Source: Hyaloscypha bicolor E (Eukaryota; Ascomycota; Leotiomycetes; Helotiales; Hyaloscyphaceae). Taken from it: a stretch of 64,000 bases of DNA. Location of the stretch: contig NW_020194518.1 in the NCBI RefSeq assembly GCF_002865645.1, positions 62,001 through 126,000 on the forward strand, in the 5' to 3' direction. The position numbers and the translations under genes were made by a program. Under the pieces are notes generated by a model. That model saw nothing but the letters and a program-made list of their open reading frames with translations. It was not told where the DNA came from and searched no databases. Numbering within the stretch: the first letter of the stretch is position 1; each line of letters begins with the position of its first letter. Below are positions 27,050 to 38,333 of the stretch, one piece after another.

Positions 27050-28275
27050 TGCAATTACCTCCTGCATTTTAGCGTCGCGCTTCTTTAGAAACTATACCGT
27101 TTATGCATTGCCGGTACGTACTATATACAGCAATTTGCTGGAGATTTGCTGTAGTGAGGAGCTCGTGCTCGAGCTCGCCACCAAAGCAAGCTCCATAAAC
27201 TTACTCCGCGTGAACATTTCAAATCATGAAAGTCACCTCTGGCGAGTCCCGAAGCTTTCACAATTGACAAGACACGAAAAAGGCTGCCAAGTTGCCAGCA
27301 AATACACACATATAGAACTAACGCAATGTAAATCATTGGAAACTTCATTCCCACGAGTCCCATGACAAAACACTCGGGCTCGGCAACAAAAAGCACCATT
27401 CATCAGTAAGAATCTAGAGCACGCCTCATCCCAGCCTTCGGATCCTCCCCACTCCGAAAGAGGCGCCCGCCGATCCTCTTCATTCTCACAGCCACCAGCC
27501 TACTAAGGCGAACTATCAGGAAGCTTAAAGTTAAGCTTAGCGATGTGGAACCAGAATGGGAACAAACGCTTCCGTGACGAGGGGCTTCGTGTTGTGCGCC
27601 TGGCACTAATTGGCTGCTTGGACTCTTCAATTTCTCGCTTGGGAGTTTTTGTGTTTCTTTTGTATATTTTTGTCTCTCCCCCGACGTCATGAAGACGGGA
27701 GAGCCGGGTACTCGAAAGCTAAGGGAGGCGGGCACTCTTCAAATGTAGATGCCTACCCTGCGATGATGCTTCAAGTCTCTGAAGGGAACGTAAGCTGAGA
27801 AGCTCCAGCATATGCAGGGTAGCCCCTTCTCCGCATGACTTTGCCCCAATCCATCCAAAATATGTACTTCTTCCTCGAATCATGAAGCTAGCCTGAATTC
27901 GGGGACATGGAAATTGGAATAGATTCTCCAGCTTCCCTGACTTCCCGGGCTGCGCATCTTTGCACGGGACTACGAGCTTCCAGGCCAAGGGGCTAATGTC
28001 TCTCGATAGTGCTGAATGGCAACATGCCAGGCACATTGTGAATGACCAGGCCTGAACGGCGTCTTAGTCCTCTTCGGAAAAGTCTCTGCGGTTTCTATAT
28101 TGCGGTTCACGACGGCGTGGGTAATCCCCCGCTCTTCTAAGTGTCATTCATCTCTTCTAGCATTTGCTATATTAGAGCTGCTCCCGTTGTCCCCTTCCTG
28201 TTTTCCGTCTCGACATCCTCATTCTCTACCCACACTCCGCAACACAACAACACTATCTTTATATACTTCCTCAAA
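27050..28275. other. Gene-free interval, 1.2 kb
   Basis: Contains the promoter of the ferritin-like gene. No coding pattern or repeat recognised. Confidence 0.5.
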
Positions 28276-29317
28276 ATGCGTTACTCATCCCTTCTCCCCG
28301 TGCTTGCAGCTGGCCTCACTGCCGCCGCTCCAGTCGAGCAGCGTGATGTTGCCATAGACTTCAACCCTCCAGGGGGCGATGTTACCATCCTCAACTATGC
28401 TCTTACGCTCGAGTATCTCGAGCGAAATTTTTATCAAGAAGGTCTGGCCAACTATACTCAAGCCGACTTTGTCGCTGCTGGGTTTCCGGATCCCTTCTAT
28501 GCCAACTTGTGTGAGATCTACTATGACGAGAAGGTTAGTCTTCTGTGAAATTTTGGGTTGGGATTGTGCTGGTGCTAATGGAGCATAGACTCACGTCTCG
28601 TTCCTCGCTGGTGCTCTTGGCACCGCTGCTGTCCATGAAGCTACATACTCTTTCCCCTCAACCACCCCTGCTTCGTTCGTTGCTCTCTCCTCCGTCCTCG
28701 AGGGGGTGGGTGTTTCTGCCTACCTTGGTGCTGCTGCTGCAATTGTCGACAAGAGTTACCTTACAGTCGCCGGCTCCATCCTGACCGTCGAGTCCCGCCA
28801 CTCCTCCTACATCCGCGCCGCCCTCAAGGAGTCTCCCTTCCCCAAGCCATTCGACACCCCCCTCGACTTCAACGACGTCTACTCCCTCGCCGCACAATTC
28901 ATCACTGGCTTCGCCCCCGGCGATCCCGCCCTTCCATTCAAGGCCTTCCCAGCCCTCACCCTCCAACCATCGCAATACCCATACACCGCCGGCTCCAGCC
29001 CTGTAACCTTCACCCACGCATACAAGAACGCCCTTGCCGCGAACCTGATCTCTGGCGACGAGCCAGTGTATGCTGTCTTCTTCTCTGGTCTTGACACCTA
29101 CTATGTCAAGACATACGTCACCAAAGGAAACAGCGGCGACTTGAAGGTTACGAGCCTTCCCGGCGCGACTGCAACGATGCTGGCGCCTACTGGACAGGTG
29201 TATGTCGTGCTCAGCACGGCGGATGGTGTGAGCAGCAAGGTTTCGGATGAGAATACCATCTCAGGTGTTGGTGTTCTCGAGGTTAACCCTGTTGGACAGA
29301 GGACTGGTGTCTTTTAA
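28276..29317 (+). CDS. Secreted ferritin-like domain protein (Rds1/desiccation type)
   Basis: Member of the fungal ferritin-like family related to Rds1 and plant desiccation protein PCC13-62. Exons are 28276-28533 and 28589-29317, giving 328 residues. The signal peptide [20 protein letters not shown] is followed by a Kex2-like Gln-Arg. The helical domain begins at [20 protein letters not shown], in which Glu residues could bind metal as in ferritins, and continues through [10 protein letters not shown] and [16 protein letters not shown]. The C-terminal quarter is a beta-rich extension. Related proteins are stress- or stationary-phase-induced in fungi; no enzyme activity is established for the group. 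Confidence 0.9.
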
Positions 29318-29719
29318 AAGAGACTGTGATGAGTGGTGCAAAGTGAAAAAGAAATAGGAAATAATGTACAGTACTCGGATGAAATGAAATGGGATAGTAA
29401 TGATAATTTGTCACCATGACTTATCTTGCCCTTCCTCATCTGTGACGTGTTTGGTGACTTTCTATTCGTTGAATGAATAACTTCATGTTGAAAGATTGTC
29501 ATCGTAGTTGGAGGAATGGAAAAATATAGAGGTTTTCACACTTCACGTGCACTGAAGCTCACGTCAAAGAACGCATTGTCCAGCACTGGCTGAGATATCC
29601 CCTATTTTTGTCACTGCTTGCAAGAAGTCGCGAGGATAAGAAATTCAGATGAAACCCAAAAGGCCATCGCAAAATTAAAAGATATCCTTGCTAAACACCT
29701 ACCTGCTGTCCAAACCTAC
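29318..29719. other. Convergent 3' regions
   Basis: 402 bp between the converging ferritin-like and RidA-like genes. Nothing recognised. Confidence 0.5.
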
Positions 29720-30305
29720 CTAAACCATCGCAATAACATCCAACGCAATCCTCGAACTATACTCCAGCTTCGAGACCTCCACCACAGTCCTCGCCGGCTT
29801 ACTCTCAAAATACGCCTTGTAAACCATCTCAAAGATATCTCGATATCCACTCGGCAGATCAGCCAAAATATACACCGTGACCTTCACAACTTGCTGGAAC
29901 GAACTTCCTCCCGCAACCAGAATGGCAGAGATATCATGCATGCACTGCTCAATGGCATCAACAGGCTGCATGATGCGTATCACGCCTCCATCGCGCCGTT
30001 GGTCGCGTGACATCTGCCCGGAGATGAAGAGCAGGGAGGGTGTGCGGATTGCTTGGGACTGAGGGGTGTTAGATAGAACTGGCTAAATGAAGCAGGAAAG
30101 AGCGTGCGTGGAATGCCGTTGCTGGGATATTGTTAGTTGGTTGGTGAGGGGCGACGTCTGAGGGAGGAGACGAACGTGCTGGTGCTCGGGGAGCTTTCAC
30201 TTCGGTGATGCCTTCGGGGCGGGCGAGCTCGGGCTCGGGGATCGCGCTTGAGGCGCCATCTTCGAGATCTTGCGGTAGTAGGGGAGTTTGTTCGATGGTC
30301 GTCAT
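29720..30305 (-). CDS. RidA/YjgF-family protein with 14-nt microexon
   Basis: RidA-type enamine/imine deaminase fold. Exon 1 30305-30176, intron 1 (54 nt, GT-AG), exon 2 30121-30108 (14 nt), intron 2 (49 nt, GC-AG), exon 3 30058-29720, giving 160 residues. The microexon is needed: skipping it breaks the frame, while including it yields APAPTAFHSQAIRTPSLLF, equivalent to the APAPAGPYSQA motif of RidA. Later motifs are FISGQMSRD, VDAIEQCMHD, VVKVTVYILAD and RTVVEVSKLEYSSRIALDVIA. The arginine of the RTVVEV segment is the substrate-binding residue of the family. The N-terminal 40 residues are an extension. The HSQ instead of YSQ change and the GC donor could also be early decay. Confidence 0.78.
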
Positions 30306-30897
30306 TGTGGTGAAGGCTCAGAGCGAGCGCGGATATTTGGGATGAAGCTGTTCTTAGCAAGTGGAGGGTGGACAGGATCGAAAAGGGAACCGTGCCATTC
30401 TGCAGGCCCACCCCCACACTATTTGCTTTTTCTCCGCCTTCAGAGCTTCTGCTCTGGTGAACTTTCCAGGCAGGTGGCCTGTTGTTCGTAGTTTGAACTA
30501 CTAGCGGAATTTCGAGGTATCTGGAAGCTCAAAACGCTGCGGAGAGCATCAGAAAAATAACAACCAGCTCCGTCCACAGCTTCTGGCCGAGGAGCAATGA
30601 TCGATTGGACTCGAAAAGCCGGCAAACGGCGCGATGCCCCTCAACAGAAGTTGCATTCAGGCCAATGAGCGCTGAATTCGACCTCGGGGCCGCAAAATCC
30701 GGGGAGGGGCAGGAGCCTCGGCCTGTTGGGATGCCGACGGTGAGAACAATGTGGGGGAATTGCTTCCTTGCAATCTCAACTTTGACCTTCTGGTGAGGCC
30801 AAGTGTCATTCATAGTCTTTCTTTTGTTGCCAGGAAGGACTGGGACAATTGGCAGTTCGTTTGGCCAATTGAAAAGAGGGGAGAAACGTCTCCTGAG
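30306..30897. other. Divergent promoter region, RidA-like / fatty-acid transporter
   Basis: About 590 bp with no supported gene. Confidence 0.5.
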
Positions 30898-33086
30898 ATG
30901 GCTCTCGGTTAGTCAGAAGCCTATTTTGAGGCCGAAATGTCGACCAAGGACGACGAAGCTGTTGAGACCAATTCCGAAGGATTTTATTACGCTCCGGTCT
31001 AACAATTGGTGATTCAGAACCGTTAGCTAACATGATGCCTGTCAATAGTTACAGCAGCAGCCGTTGCTGCCAGCACAGTCTTGGGAGGAATGTACCTTGA
31101 CGGAAAGTACGCATTGAGGAAAGATATATATGCCTTAAGACGAGAAAAAGCTATCATAAAGTTGTACATGAAAGCTGGTGAGTACCCAAATTTTGATAAA
31201 GGAATTTCTCTGACATTGTGTTTCGAATAGTTGCTCAGAAACGAATATCTCTTTACTACTTCTTCGAAAACGCCGTCAAGCGAGTTCCAAACAACGAGTG
31301 TATCTGGAGCAGAGAAGGCTGCTATACCTGGACCCAGACCTACGACCGAGCTAACCAATACGCTCAATGGTTCTTATCACAAGGAGTGAAGCCTCACGAT
31401 TATGTTGCCTTTTATCTGACGAATTCCCCAGACTTTATATTTGCTTGGCTAGGACTTTGGGCCATTGGGGCAGCCCCTGCTATGATCAACTATAACCTTA
31501 CTGGAAAAGCACTGATTCATTGTTTGAAAGTCAGTGGAGCAACTGTGCTGTTGGTAGATGAAGATCCGACCTTGGTGGCAAGAATTGAAGAAGCACGAGC
31601 TCAAATTGAGCGGGAGTTGGGGATGCAGATCCGTGTCGTCGATTCAGAAATCAAGAAGGGAATCAGCAGTCAAGAGACTGAGAGAGCACCAGATGTTTAC
31701 CGGGAAGTGGTGCAAGGTAATTGGCCTATGGCAATGTTTTATACCAGTGGGACGACTGGGATGCCCAAAGGAGTTCCTTTTCAAATGGATAGAGGATTCC
31801 CGCAAGGAGGATCGGTAAATATATTTCCTCATAACAAAAACTTACCGTGGATGTTAAATGCTAACTCCACAGTAGAAAGCCGCAGGCTACAGTTGGATTG
31901 AAGACGATGACAGATGGTACCAATGCATGCCTATGTACCACGGTACTGGAGGAGTGATGGCGATCGCGGTCATGATGATAGGTGTCACGCTCTGCATCGG
32001 CAAAAGATTCAGCACCTCAAAATTCTGGAGCGAGGTGCACGATTCAAGAGCAACATGGATCACATATGTTGGAGAAACCGCTCGCTATCTTCTCGCAACT
32101 CCTCCTTCACCCCTTGACCGCGATCACCAGGTCCGATGTATGTATGGAAACGGACTACGTCCCGACGTGTGGCTCAAATTCCGAGATCGATTCGGAGTCC
32201 CTGAAGTTCTCGAGTTCTTCAATTCATCTGAGGGCGTCTTTGGATTAGCGGTTCATTGCAGAGGGGATTATTTCGCTACCTGTGTGGGACATCACGGTGC
32301 GATCTTGAGGCACCAATATAGAAATGTTATTGTGCCTGTCCTTATCGACCAGGCTTCTGGAGCAATTGCCAGAGACCCGAATACGGGTTTTGCTTATCGA
32401 CAACCATACGAGAAAGGTGGAGAGATTATTGTCCAAGTTCCAGATGTCAAGAATTTTGCTGGTTATTACAATAATCCAGAAGCAACGATGAAGAAATTCG
32501 AGAGAGATGTGTTCAAGAAGGGTGATCTGTGGTATAGGAGTGGGGACGCGCTACGAAGAACTCCTGATGGCCGCTGGTTTTTCATGGATCGACTAGGAGA
32601 TACTTTCAGATGGAAAGGGGAAAATGTGAGCACTGCCGAAGTTGCGGAGGTACTTGGGAAATATCCCGGCGTTGTCGAGGCTAACGTGTACGGTGTATCA
32701 CTGCCCTCACACGACGGCAGAGCTGGTTGTGCGGCTGTTTATATTGATCCCTCTGTTAAGAAGCATTTCGATTTCGCTGGCTTCTTGAAGTAAGCTTCGG
32801 CGAGCCATTTCCTCATTTAATAAGAAGTACTAACAGACCAAGGCACTCGAGGACACACCTTCCTAGATACGCCGTACCACTGTTCCTCCGGATCGTCAGA
32901 GAAATGACGCCAATTCACAACAACAAGCAGAACAAGGTTCCAATGCGAGAAGAAGGCGTCGATCCAGCTAAGGTAAAGCCGCATGATAAGGTGTTGTGGA
33001 TTGACGAAAAGGGAAGGGGACATACATATGTCGACTTCCATGTAGACCACTGGGAAGATTTAAAGCTCGGGAGAGCTCAACTATAG
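30898..33086 (+). CDS. FAT1: Fatty-acid transporter / very-long-chain acyl-CoA synthetase
   Basis: FATP/Fat1-type enzyme that couples fatty-acid uptake to CoA activation at membranes or peroxisomes. Exons are 30898-30907, 31049-31177, 31231-31814, 31876-32789 and 32837-33086, giving 628 residues with consistent phases. Exon 1 is only 10 nt (ATGGCTCTCG) and gives MALVTAAAVAASTVLGG, a membrane-anchor-like start. Motifs are CIWSREGCYTWTQTYDRANQ, the AMP-binding loop FYTSGTTGMPKGVPF, CMPMYHGTGGVM, and the FATP signature around WYRSGDALRRTPDGRWFFMD and TFRWKGENVSTAEVA. The end HLPRYAVPLFLRI...NNKQNKVPMREEGVDP is also typical. The first intron (141 nt) follows a donor GTTAGT. Confidence 0.93.
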
Positions 33087-33278
33087 AGATCTCGAATCAG
33101 AAATATACAATGATATGGCACATAAACCAAGTCTATACACAAGATATCTCATTCCATACACCAGAATGCTACCCAGGTTTTCCCAAACTCCAGATCCAAA
33201 CGCCAGATCAACAGACCATTACAGCCTGCTAAAGGAGAGCACAGGATATATAACCAGAAATTATCCAGTCTAACCACG

Positions 33279-35318
33279 CTACCGATAATTTCCTAACTCA
33301 TAATGTGGCCCCGAATTCATATTTGCACTCAGCCCAGCGACCTCAACAGGATGTTGATTCGACCCCTGAACCTCATATCTCGGCGCAGCATCCGCCAATT
33401 CGTGAGCATGCGGATGCCCGGAAACCTCGTACCTCGCATGCTCAGGATGCAATTCATGCATATACGGCTGGCCATGAGCTACAGCTGTATTGTGTGCATC
33501 CATTTCCGTCGTCCCCAGTAAGACCGCACTTTGCGCCTCCATCTCCAACTGGCCAGCCAATGCAGGACGTTCCTTCTCATCCAAGGGCGAAACAGGACTC
33601 ACTACACCCATACCCGGCGAGGGCTTTCTCACCACACTCAGATTCTTGCTCAGATTGTTCGCCGTATAAGTACTCGTGCCCGCCAACTCCGCTTTATCGA
33701 ATTCATTGTTATTGTTCGCGTTGGCGTTGTATTGGGGGGCAGGAAGTGGAGGTTGCTTGGGTACCCTCCTGCGACGATAACGCCAGCCCACAACGAGTAT
33801 GAAGATCACAATTATCACAAGCCCAACAGCGCCGCCTATTATGGCGGCCATGGGAATGTGCTTGGGCTTCGGGAGGTATGGGTCAGTGAGTCCGCCGGTA
33901 TTGGTTGGGAAGATGCCGGACAATCCTGTGTAGCTTCCGCCGTAGAGGTTTGTTGTCACTGTGTTGGTTCCTTATTAGTCATATTCCCTAGCAAGTGGGA
34001 AGGATGGGAAACAGCGGATTTCATCATACCTGATGCCGTGATTCCTTTGGGGGTGACCAGCCCTTTCCCTGCACTGCAGTAGTATTCAAAGACTCCCAAG
34101 GCGCTGGACACGGCTTCACTGGCAGTTGTACCACACTCCACCTTGGCCTCTGCAACGAATTAGCAACAAGTTTCTTTGGAGGGAAGAGAGCCGGGAGAGA
34201 GCCGGGAGCATGTCTTATGCTTCCGACCAGTGAAATAAGGAGCTCGGAATATGGAACAAAGAAATAGGTTGTTTACCGCTGATGATTGCACTCGTTAATG
34301 CTTGGGAGTTCTGGTCTTTGATACAGGCGCAAGAAACAAATCCTAATGGAGCAGAAGGGCAATCGCCAAGGGAATCTCCGAGTGACATGACTGGATATGA
34401 TATTGCGAATTGGGCACATGTTGCGAGTGAAGAGTATTGAGGAAGGTCGGTGATGTAGTATGTCACGTCTCCGGGGAGGTATGACGGACTAGGGAAAGCA
34501 GTTGTTCCTGCTTCCATCCCACAGTAGCCTGCGAAAACTGCTTGAGCCGAGGTGGTGTCCGCTGTATGCGTTGTGCCGCAATAATGACCAATATAAGTAT
34601 TAATTTGTTCGCTGATGAAAAGGGCATTTTGGTCTTTGTTGCAAGCACAACTTGCCTGTTGGTGTTAATTTGGAGTTGAGGAATTGGGCCTGGGACATGG
34701 CCCGACGGAAGTGCTTACAAGAAAAGAAGCCGCAGGTGGGCAATTAGTATCGGTCAGAGATTGGACAGCATAGGATAACGCTGATTGAGCACATCCTCCC
34801 AATTCTGAATACGCCGGAAGATCAGTGATATACTGTGTAACTGGACCTCCTGTTGGAACCGCAGCTGGAGTTGCCTGATTGCAATATGCATCGAAGACTT
34901 TATCTGCACTGGTCACGTCCTCCGCGGCCGTACTCCCACAATAATGAAGGACATATGTAGATATGCTGCCAATGACAGCTGCGGAGTTCTGATCTTGCGT
35001 GCAGGCGCACGACTCTAGAGCCGTGACTGAGGGCGCACATGATTTCTGTGTGAGGCCTTGAACGACGGCAGATACAGCGGACCCTGCGCAAGGTGCTATT
35101 TTCAAGTCAGGATGGTAGTTCTTCAAAATGACAGACGGCCGGGAAAATGAATCAAAATATATGGGTACAAGGAACGCCGTTTTGAGCCAGAGTATTCAGT
35201 GAAAGTACTGACCAAGGGCAGAGAAGACTGCGAGATCAGTGATATATACTGTTGCAGAGGAGGTAACCACAACGAACACAGCAAGCTGGAGAAAAGACTG
35301 GAAGAAGAGGTGCCTCAT
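33279..35318 (-). CDS. Single-pass cell-surface protein with three six-cysteine (CFEM-like) repeats
   Basis: I do not recognise a named family. Exons are 35318-35213, 35095-34719, 34655-34277, 34149-34030 and 33958-33279, giving 553 residues with all phases consistent. A signal peptide is followed by three tandem repeats of about 90 residues, each starting YITDLxxYS(x)L and carrying six cysteines in the order C..C..CAC..C..C (for example ESCACTQDQNS, ASCACNKDQNA, VSCACIKDQNS). They resemble CFEM-type domains but lack two of the eight cysteines. A Gly/Ser/Thr segment, one strong membrane helix (AAIIGGAVGLVIIVIFILVV) and a basic stop-transfer RYRRRR follow. The tail is about 170 residues, His/Pro/Ala-rich, with repeated ARYEVSGHPHAHEL / PRYEVQGSNQHPVE units. 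The layout suggests a surface sensor or adhesion protein; that is inference. Confidence 0.85.
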
Positions 35319-36974
35319 GGTGGCTGGAGGTCGCTATCAAACCGGCAAAATTGATGAAGTAGAAAAAGAAGAGATGAATGACGAACAGTGACCACCGCGC
35401 CGCCGAATATTCGGAACCTGGGCTGCAGCCACTTGACTGCCTCCCGTTGACTGTGGCTGGCTTCTGAAGTCGGTGGGAGATGCCTTACCCCTGTCCGGCA
35501 TGACTTGATACGAAAGAGCTCCAAAAGGAGAAACCCCGCGCTGAACTCCATCCCTCCATTCACGGCCCTGTCACGGCGCCACAGCGAGCTTGAAACGTCT
35601 GAGGAGATTTGGAAAAACAAAAGGGGTGTGCCAAGATCTCAGTGTCCTGGGACATTTCTGTAGCCTTGCAGATATTTATTTATTCTTAGTAACTTTTCAC
35701 GCAGCCCCCAACAGTCACCACCAATGGCAAGCCCAAGAAATTATTTTGTGTAACATAAAGATGGGCAACATTAAGCAAAGCTAAGAACAGGGCTTAGCGT
35801 CAAATTTCATTCACGTCATTCGCTGAGATGATCCCTCTTCGTTCCATTTTTTTCATGGAGACGGGATAACTTCCAATCTGCTTACTGAAGCAGAGTCTGG
35901 CTAAAGGACAAGCTAACAGAGCCTCTGCGACGTAGTCGCAGAGGGACTAATGTTCATTTTAGCGTGTCTTGGCGACATAGGGGGTTTCCGGCCAATAGCT
36001 AAGCGTAGAAACCCCCAAACCACCGTAACCACCGCATTTAGAATAGACCGGGGAGTGTTTGGTGATCAGGTATCTAGGGAGGCTAGGTAGCGCTTACAAA
36101 ATACAAATACACAAAGTTATCCTCCTAATATAAGTTTATACAGAGTTATACCAAGCTAAAGTGCACTAGTAAAGGCAGCTCGACGCCTCCGCTTGACAAA
36201 TGTTGGCGTCGCCTATTTGGGTACGGGGAGGCATAGTTACTACTATGCCTGGTGGTTCAGCCGGTGTTAATTTGGATGTCGGTCCCTGCGACTACCTACC
36301 AGATTGGGATAACTTCGTGGGTGAACTTTCATATTTACTTCTTGAGTCTGGAGTGTGGACGCTGGTCCTGGCTCGAAAACTTACAGAAAAGCGTTTACTG
36401 GCATTCTGAGGCCGAGGAGTAGCTGAACTTCACGATCATATTTCGGATCATCGTTTGTCCATTCCGCCCAATTCGACCTCCAAGTCGCTCCAAAAGGTGC
36501 TCTCCAGACTGGGACCTGCCCTCTCCAATGCGCCTCTGTCCCGAGTCAAATGATCTCAAGTGAGTAACCAGAGATGTAACGATCTCGAAAAGGCGCTTCC
36601 AGCTCGAGTCTACCTCAGGAGGAGGGATTGTGAGGTTCTACCTCTGAATCAGTTCGAATGACAATAATAGATGTACCAAATAACACTACACCCAATACAC
36701 GACTCGCTCCAGGAGAATTTTGAATCAGGATCTGGGGACATAGCCGACTTGAGCACTTCCAATTGTCAATAGCGTATACTTCTACATGGTCATTGAGCCT
36801 CGAAGGTTGTCTGCAGAGATTATGATACACAGGGATTTTGAGTCCCAGTTAGGTCAGAATCAGGCCTTACCACGAGAGACCCCTTCACCAGACTGAATGT
36901 CAAACATGAGGCTGTTCCCCAGCCTTGAATCTTCCGGGCGCCAGCACATGCCTTGTTCCGACCAAGAACGAAGA
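35319..36974. other. Gene-free interval with inverted repeats, 1.65 kb
   Basis: Promoter of the repeat protein and 3' region of YIF1. Two inverted repeats lie at 35922-36016 (separate entry). The short ORF at 36200-36409 has no recognisable features. Confidence 0.5.
35922..36016. repeat. Two adjacent hairpin-forming inverted repeats
   Basis: CCTCTGCGAC-GTA-GTCGCAGAGG (35922-35944) is a perfect 10-bp stem with a 3-base loop. GGGGGTTTC (35980-35988) is complementary to GAAACCCCC (36008-36016). Nothing around them matches a complete mobile element, though a solo LTR or MITE remnant is possible. Confidence 0.7.
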
Positions 36975-38051
36975 TTAAATCCGTGTGAGAATCCACATGA
37001 ATAAGAGCTGTAGAGGGTACGAGTATAAGAAGAGAAATTGGGTCCTTCGGCTCTTTTGTGACCGTGCTACTGTTTGCATTGTCCCTCTCTCGTCGTTCGA
37101 GTTTTCCGGAAGTAGGACATATTTTAAAGAACGTAACTAGTGTCGAGTTAGGACTCGTCCAACAAACAATGCTCAGCACGTGCTTACCAAAAACAGAGCG
37201 TTGGCCAAGAAGGTGTAGGAGAAAATTGTCCATCCAATCCACCCGCCTGTACCTTTTCCTCCATTCGAAATCTCGCTGACAAGTATCGTTGCAATTACTC
37301 CAACGAATTTGTAGCCAGAATAGGCAACAAGATCAAGCAACTGGGAATCATTCGAAATAGACAATAAGTAGCACCCGAACTTCAAAAGTAGAATCTCGAT
37401 GCCGACAACGAAAAATGCGTATGTGGCGGTGTATCCAAGCAACTCTGGGTTGAATGCTCCTTGTAAACCTGCCATCATTGTGGAAAGGAGGATGTAGGTG
37501 ACGAGAGCCATCAATGGGATGTACATATCCGGACTGTTGAGGTCGTCTCTTGGCGGTAGAAACCATCCTTCCTGACCACTTGGACCAATAGTCTGCTTGC
37601 GGGACCAGGGCTTGTGTCTCCAAGGGAATAGGACCAGGAAGAGCTTGTTGACCACATATGAATTCGAGACATTGAAATAGTGTTTGAGGGCGGAGAAATT
37701 AACGTATCGGTTGAACTAGACTTATCATCAGCATCATCTTCATTACACAGCTCCCTCTCTACTGACATTTTGTTCCACGTATTCTGTGCCATGTTTTAAA
37801 GCTGTTTGCCCAACCTGGAATCCCATCTGCGCCGTAGGGTCTGCCATAAAACCTCCATATGCGCCGAATGCGCTGCCTCCTCCCTGAGGGCCTTGCTGCT
37901 GGTAGGGGTTTCCATAGCCTGACGTTTGATGTTGCGGCGCTGGTGGAGGAGGTGATCTAAGTTGAGGAACAGTAGAAACATGCTGAGGTACAGGGTGGTG
38001 AAGCGGTGGAGATGTCGCCGGTGCAGGGTGCCCATAATTTGTTCGCTGCAT
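36975..38051 (-). CDS. YIF1: YIF1, ER-Golgi transport membrane protein
   Basis: Yip1-interacting factor, a multi-span protein of ER-to-Golgi COPII vesicles that works with Yip1 and Rab GTPases. Exons are 38051-37767, 37715-37188 and 37136-36975, giving 324 residues. The N-terminal 70 residues are Pro/Gln/Gly-rich. Family motifs are FMADPTAQMGFQVGQTALKHG, ALKHYFNVSNSYVVNKLFLVLFPW (spans a splice), LNSPDMYIPLMALVTYILL, QLLDLVAYSGYKFVGVI and the end LRSLKYVLLPENSNDERG / RRTQFLFLYSYPLQLLFMW. Both introns are 51 nt and end in TAG. It is arranged head to head with the SRP receptor gene, with 282 bp between start codons. Confidence 0.95.
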
Positions 38052-38333
38052 CTTTGCAAATTATCGATAGTGGACACAGCAAAGATGCTGGCAGAGGGGT
38101 GCGGACTAAGTACCGAGGACGGGAAGAGAGATCTGGCTAGTTCAAAGAGACGCGCTTTTGTCGCGAACACCATGAATGTGTCCAGTTCTTGAAGGTTATG
38201 GCTCGCGAGGTCCTAAAATGCTGACTAATTTTTCGATAAGAAACCCTGGCTGGCTTCTTATCAGATGAAGGCAAACATTTCAAGCCCTCAAGAGTGACAC
38301 CTCTTCCAAAATATTGCGCATTAAGTTCTCGAA

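Noticed and set aside
33305..34082. Plus-strand ORFs rich in Pro/Ser/Arg
   Set aside because: Antisense to the repeat-protein gene, whose five exons are phase-consistent.
35096..35212. 117-nt intron in the repeat-protein gene, same length as the introner-like copies
   Set aside because: Its sequence does not match copies A, B or C beyond ordinary splice signals.
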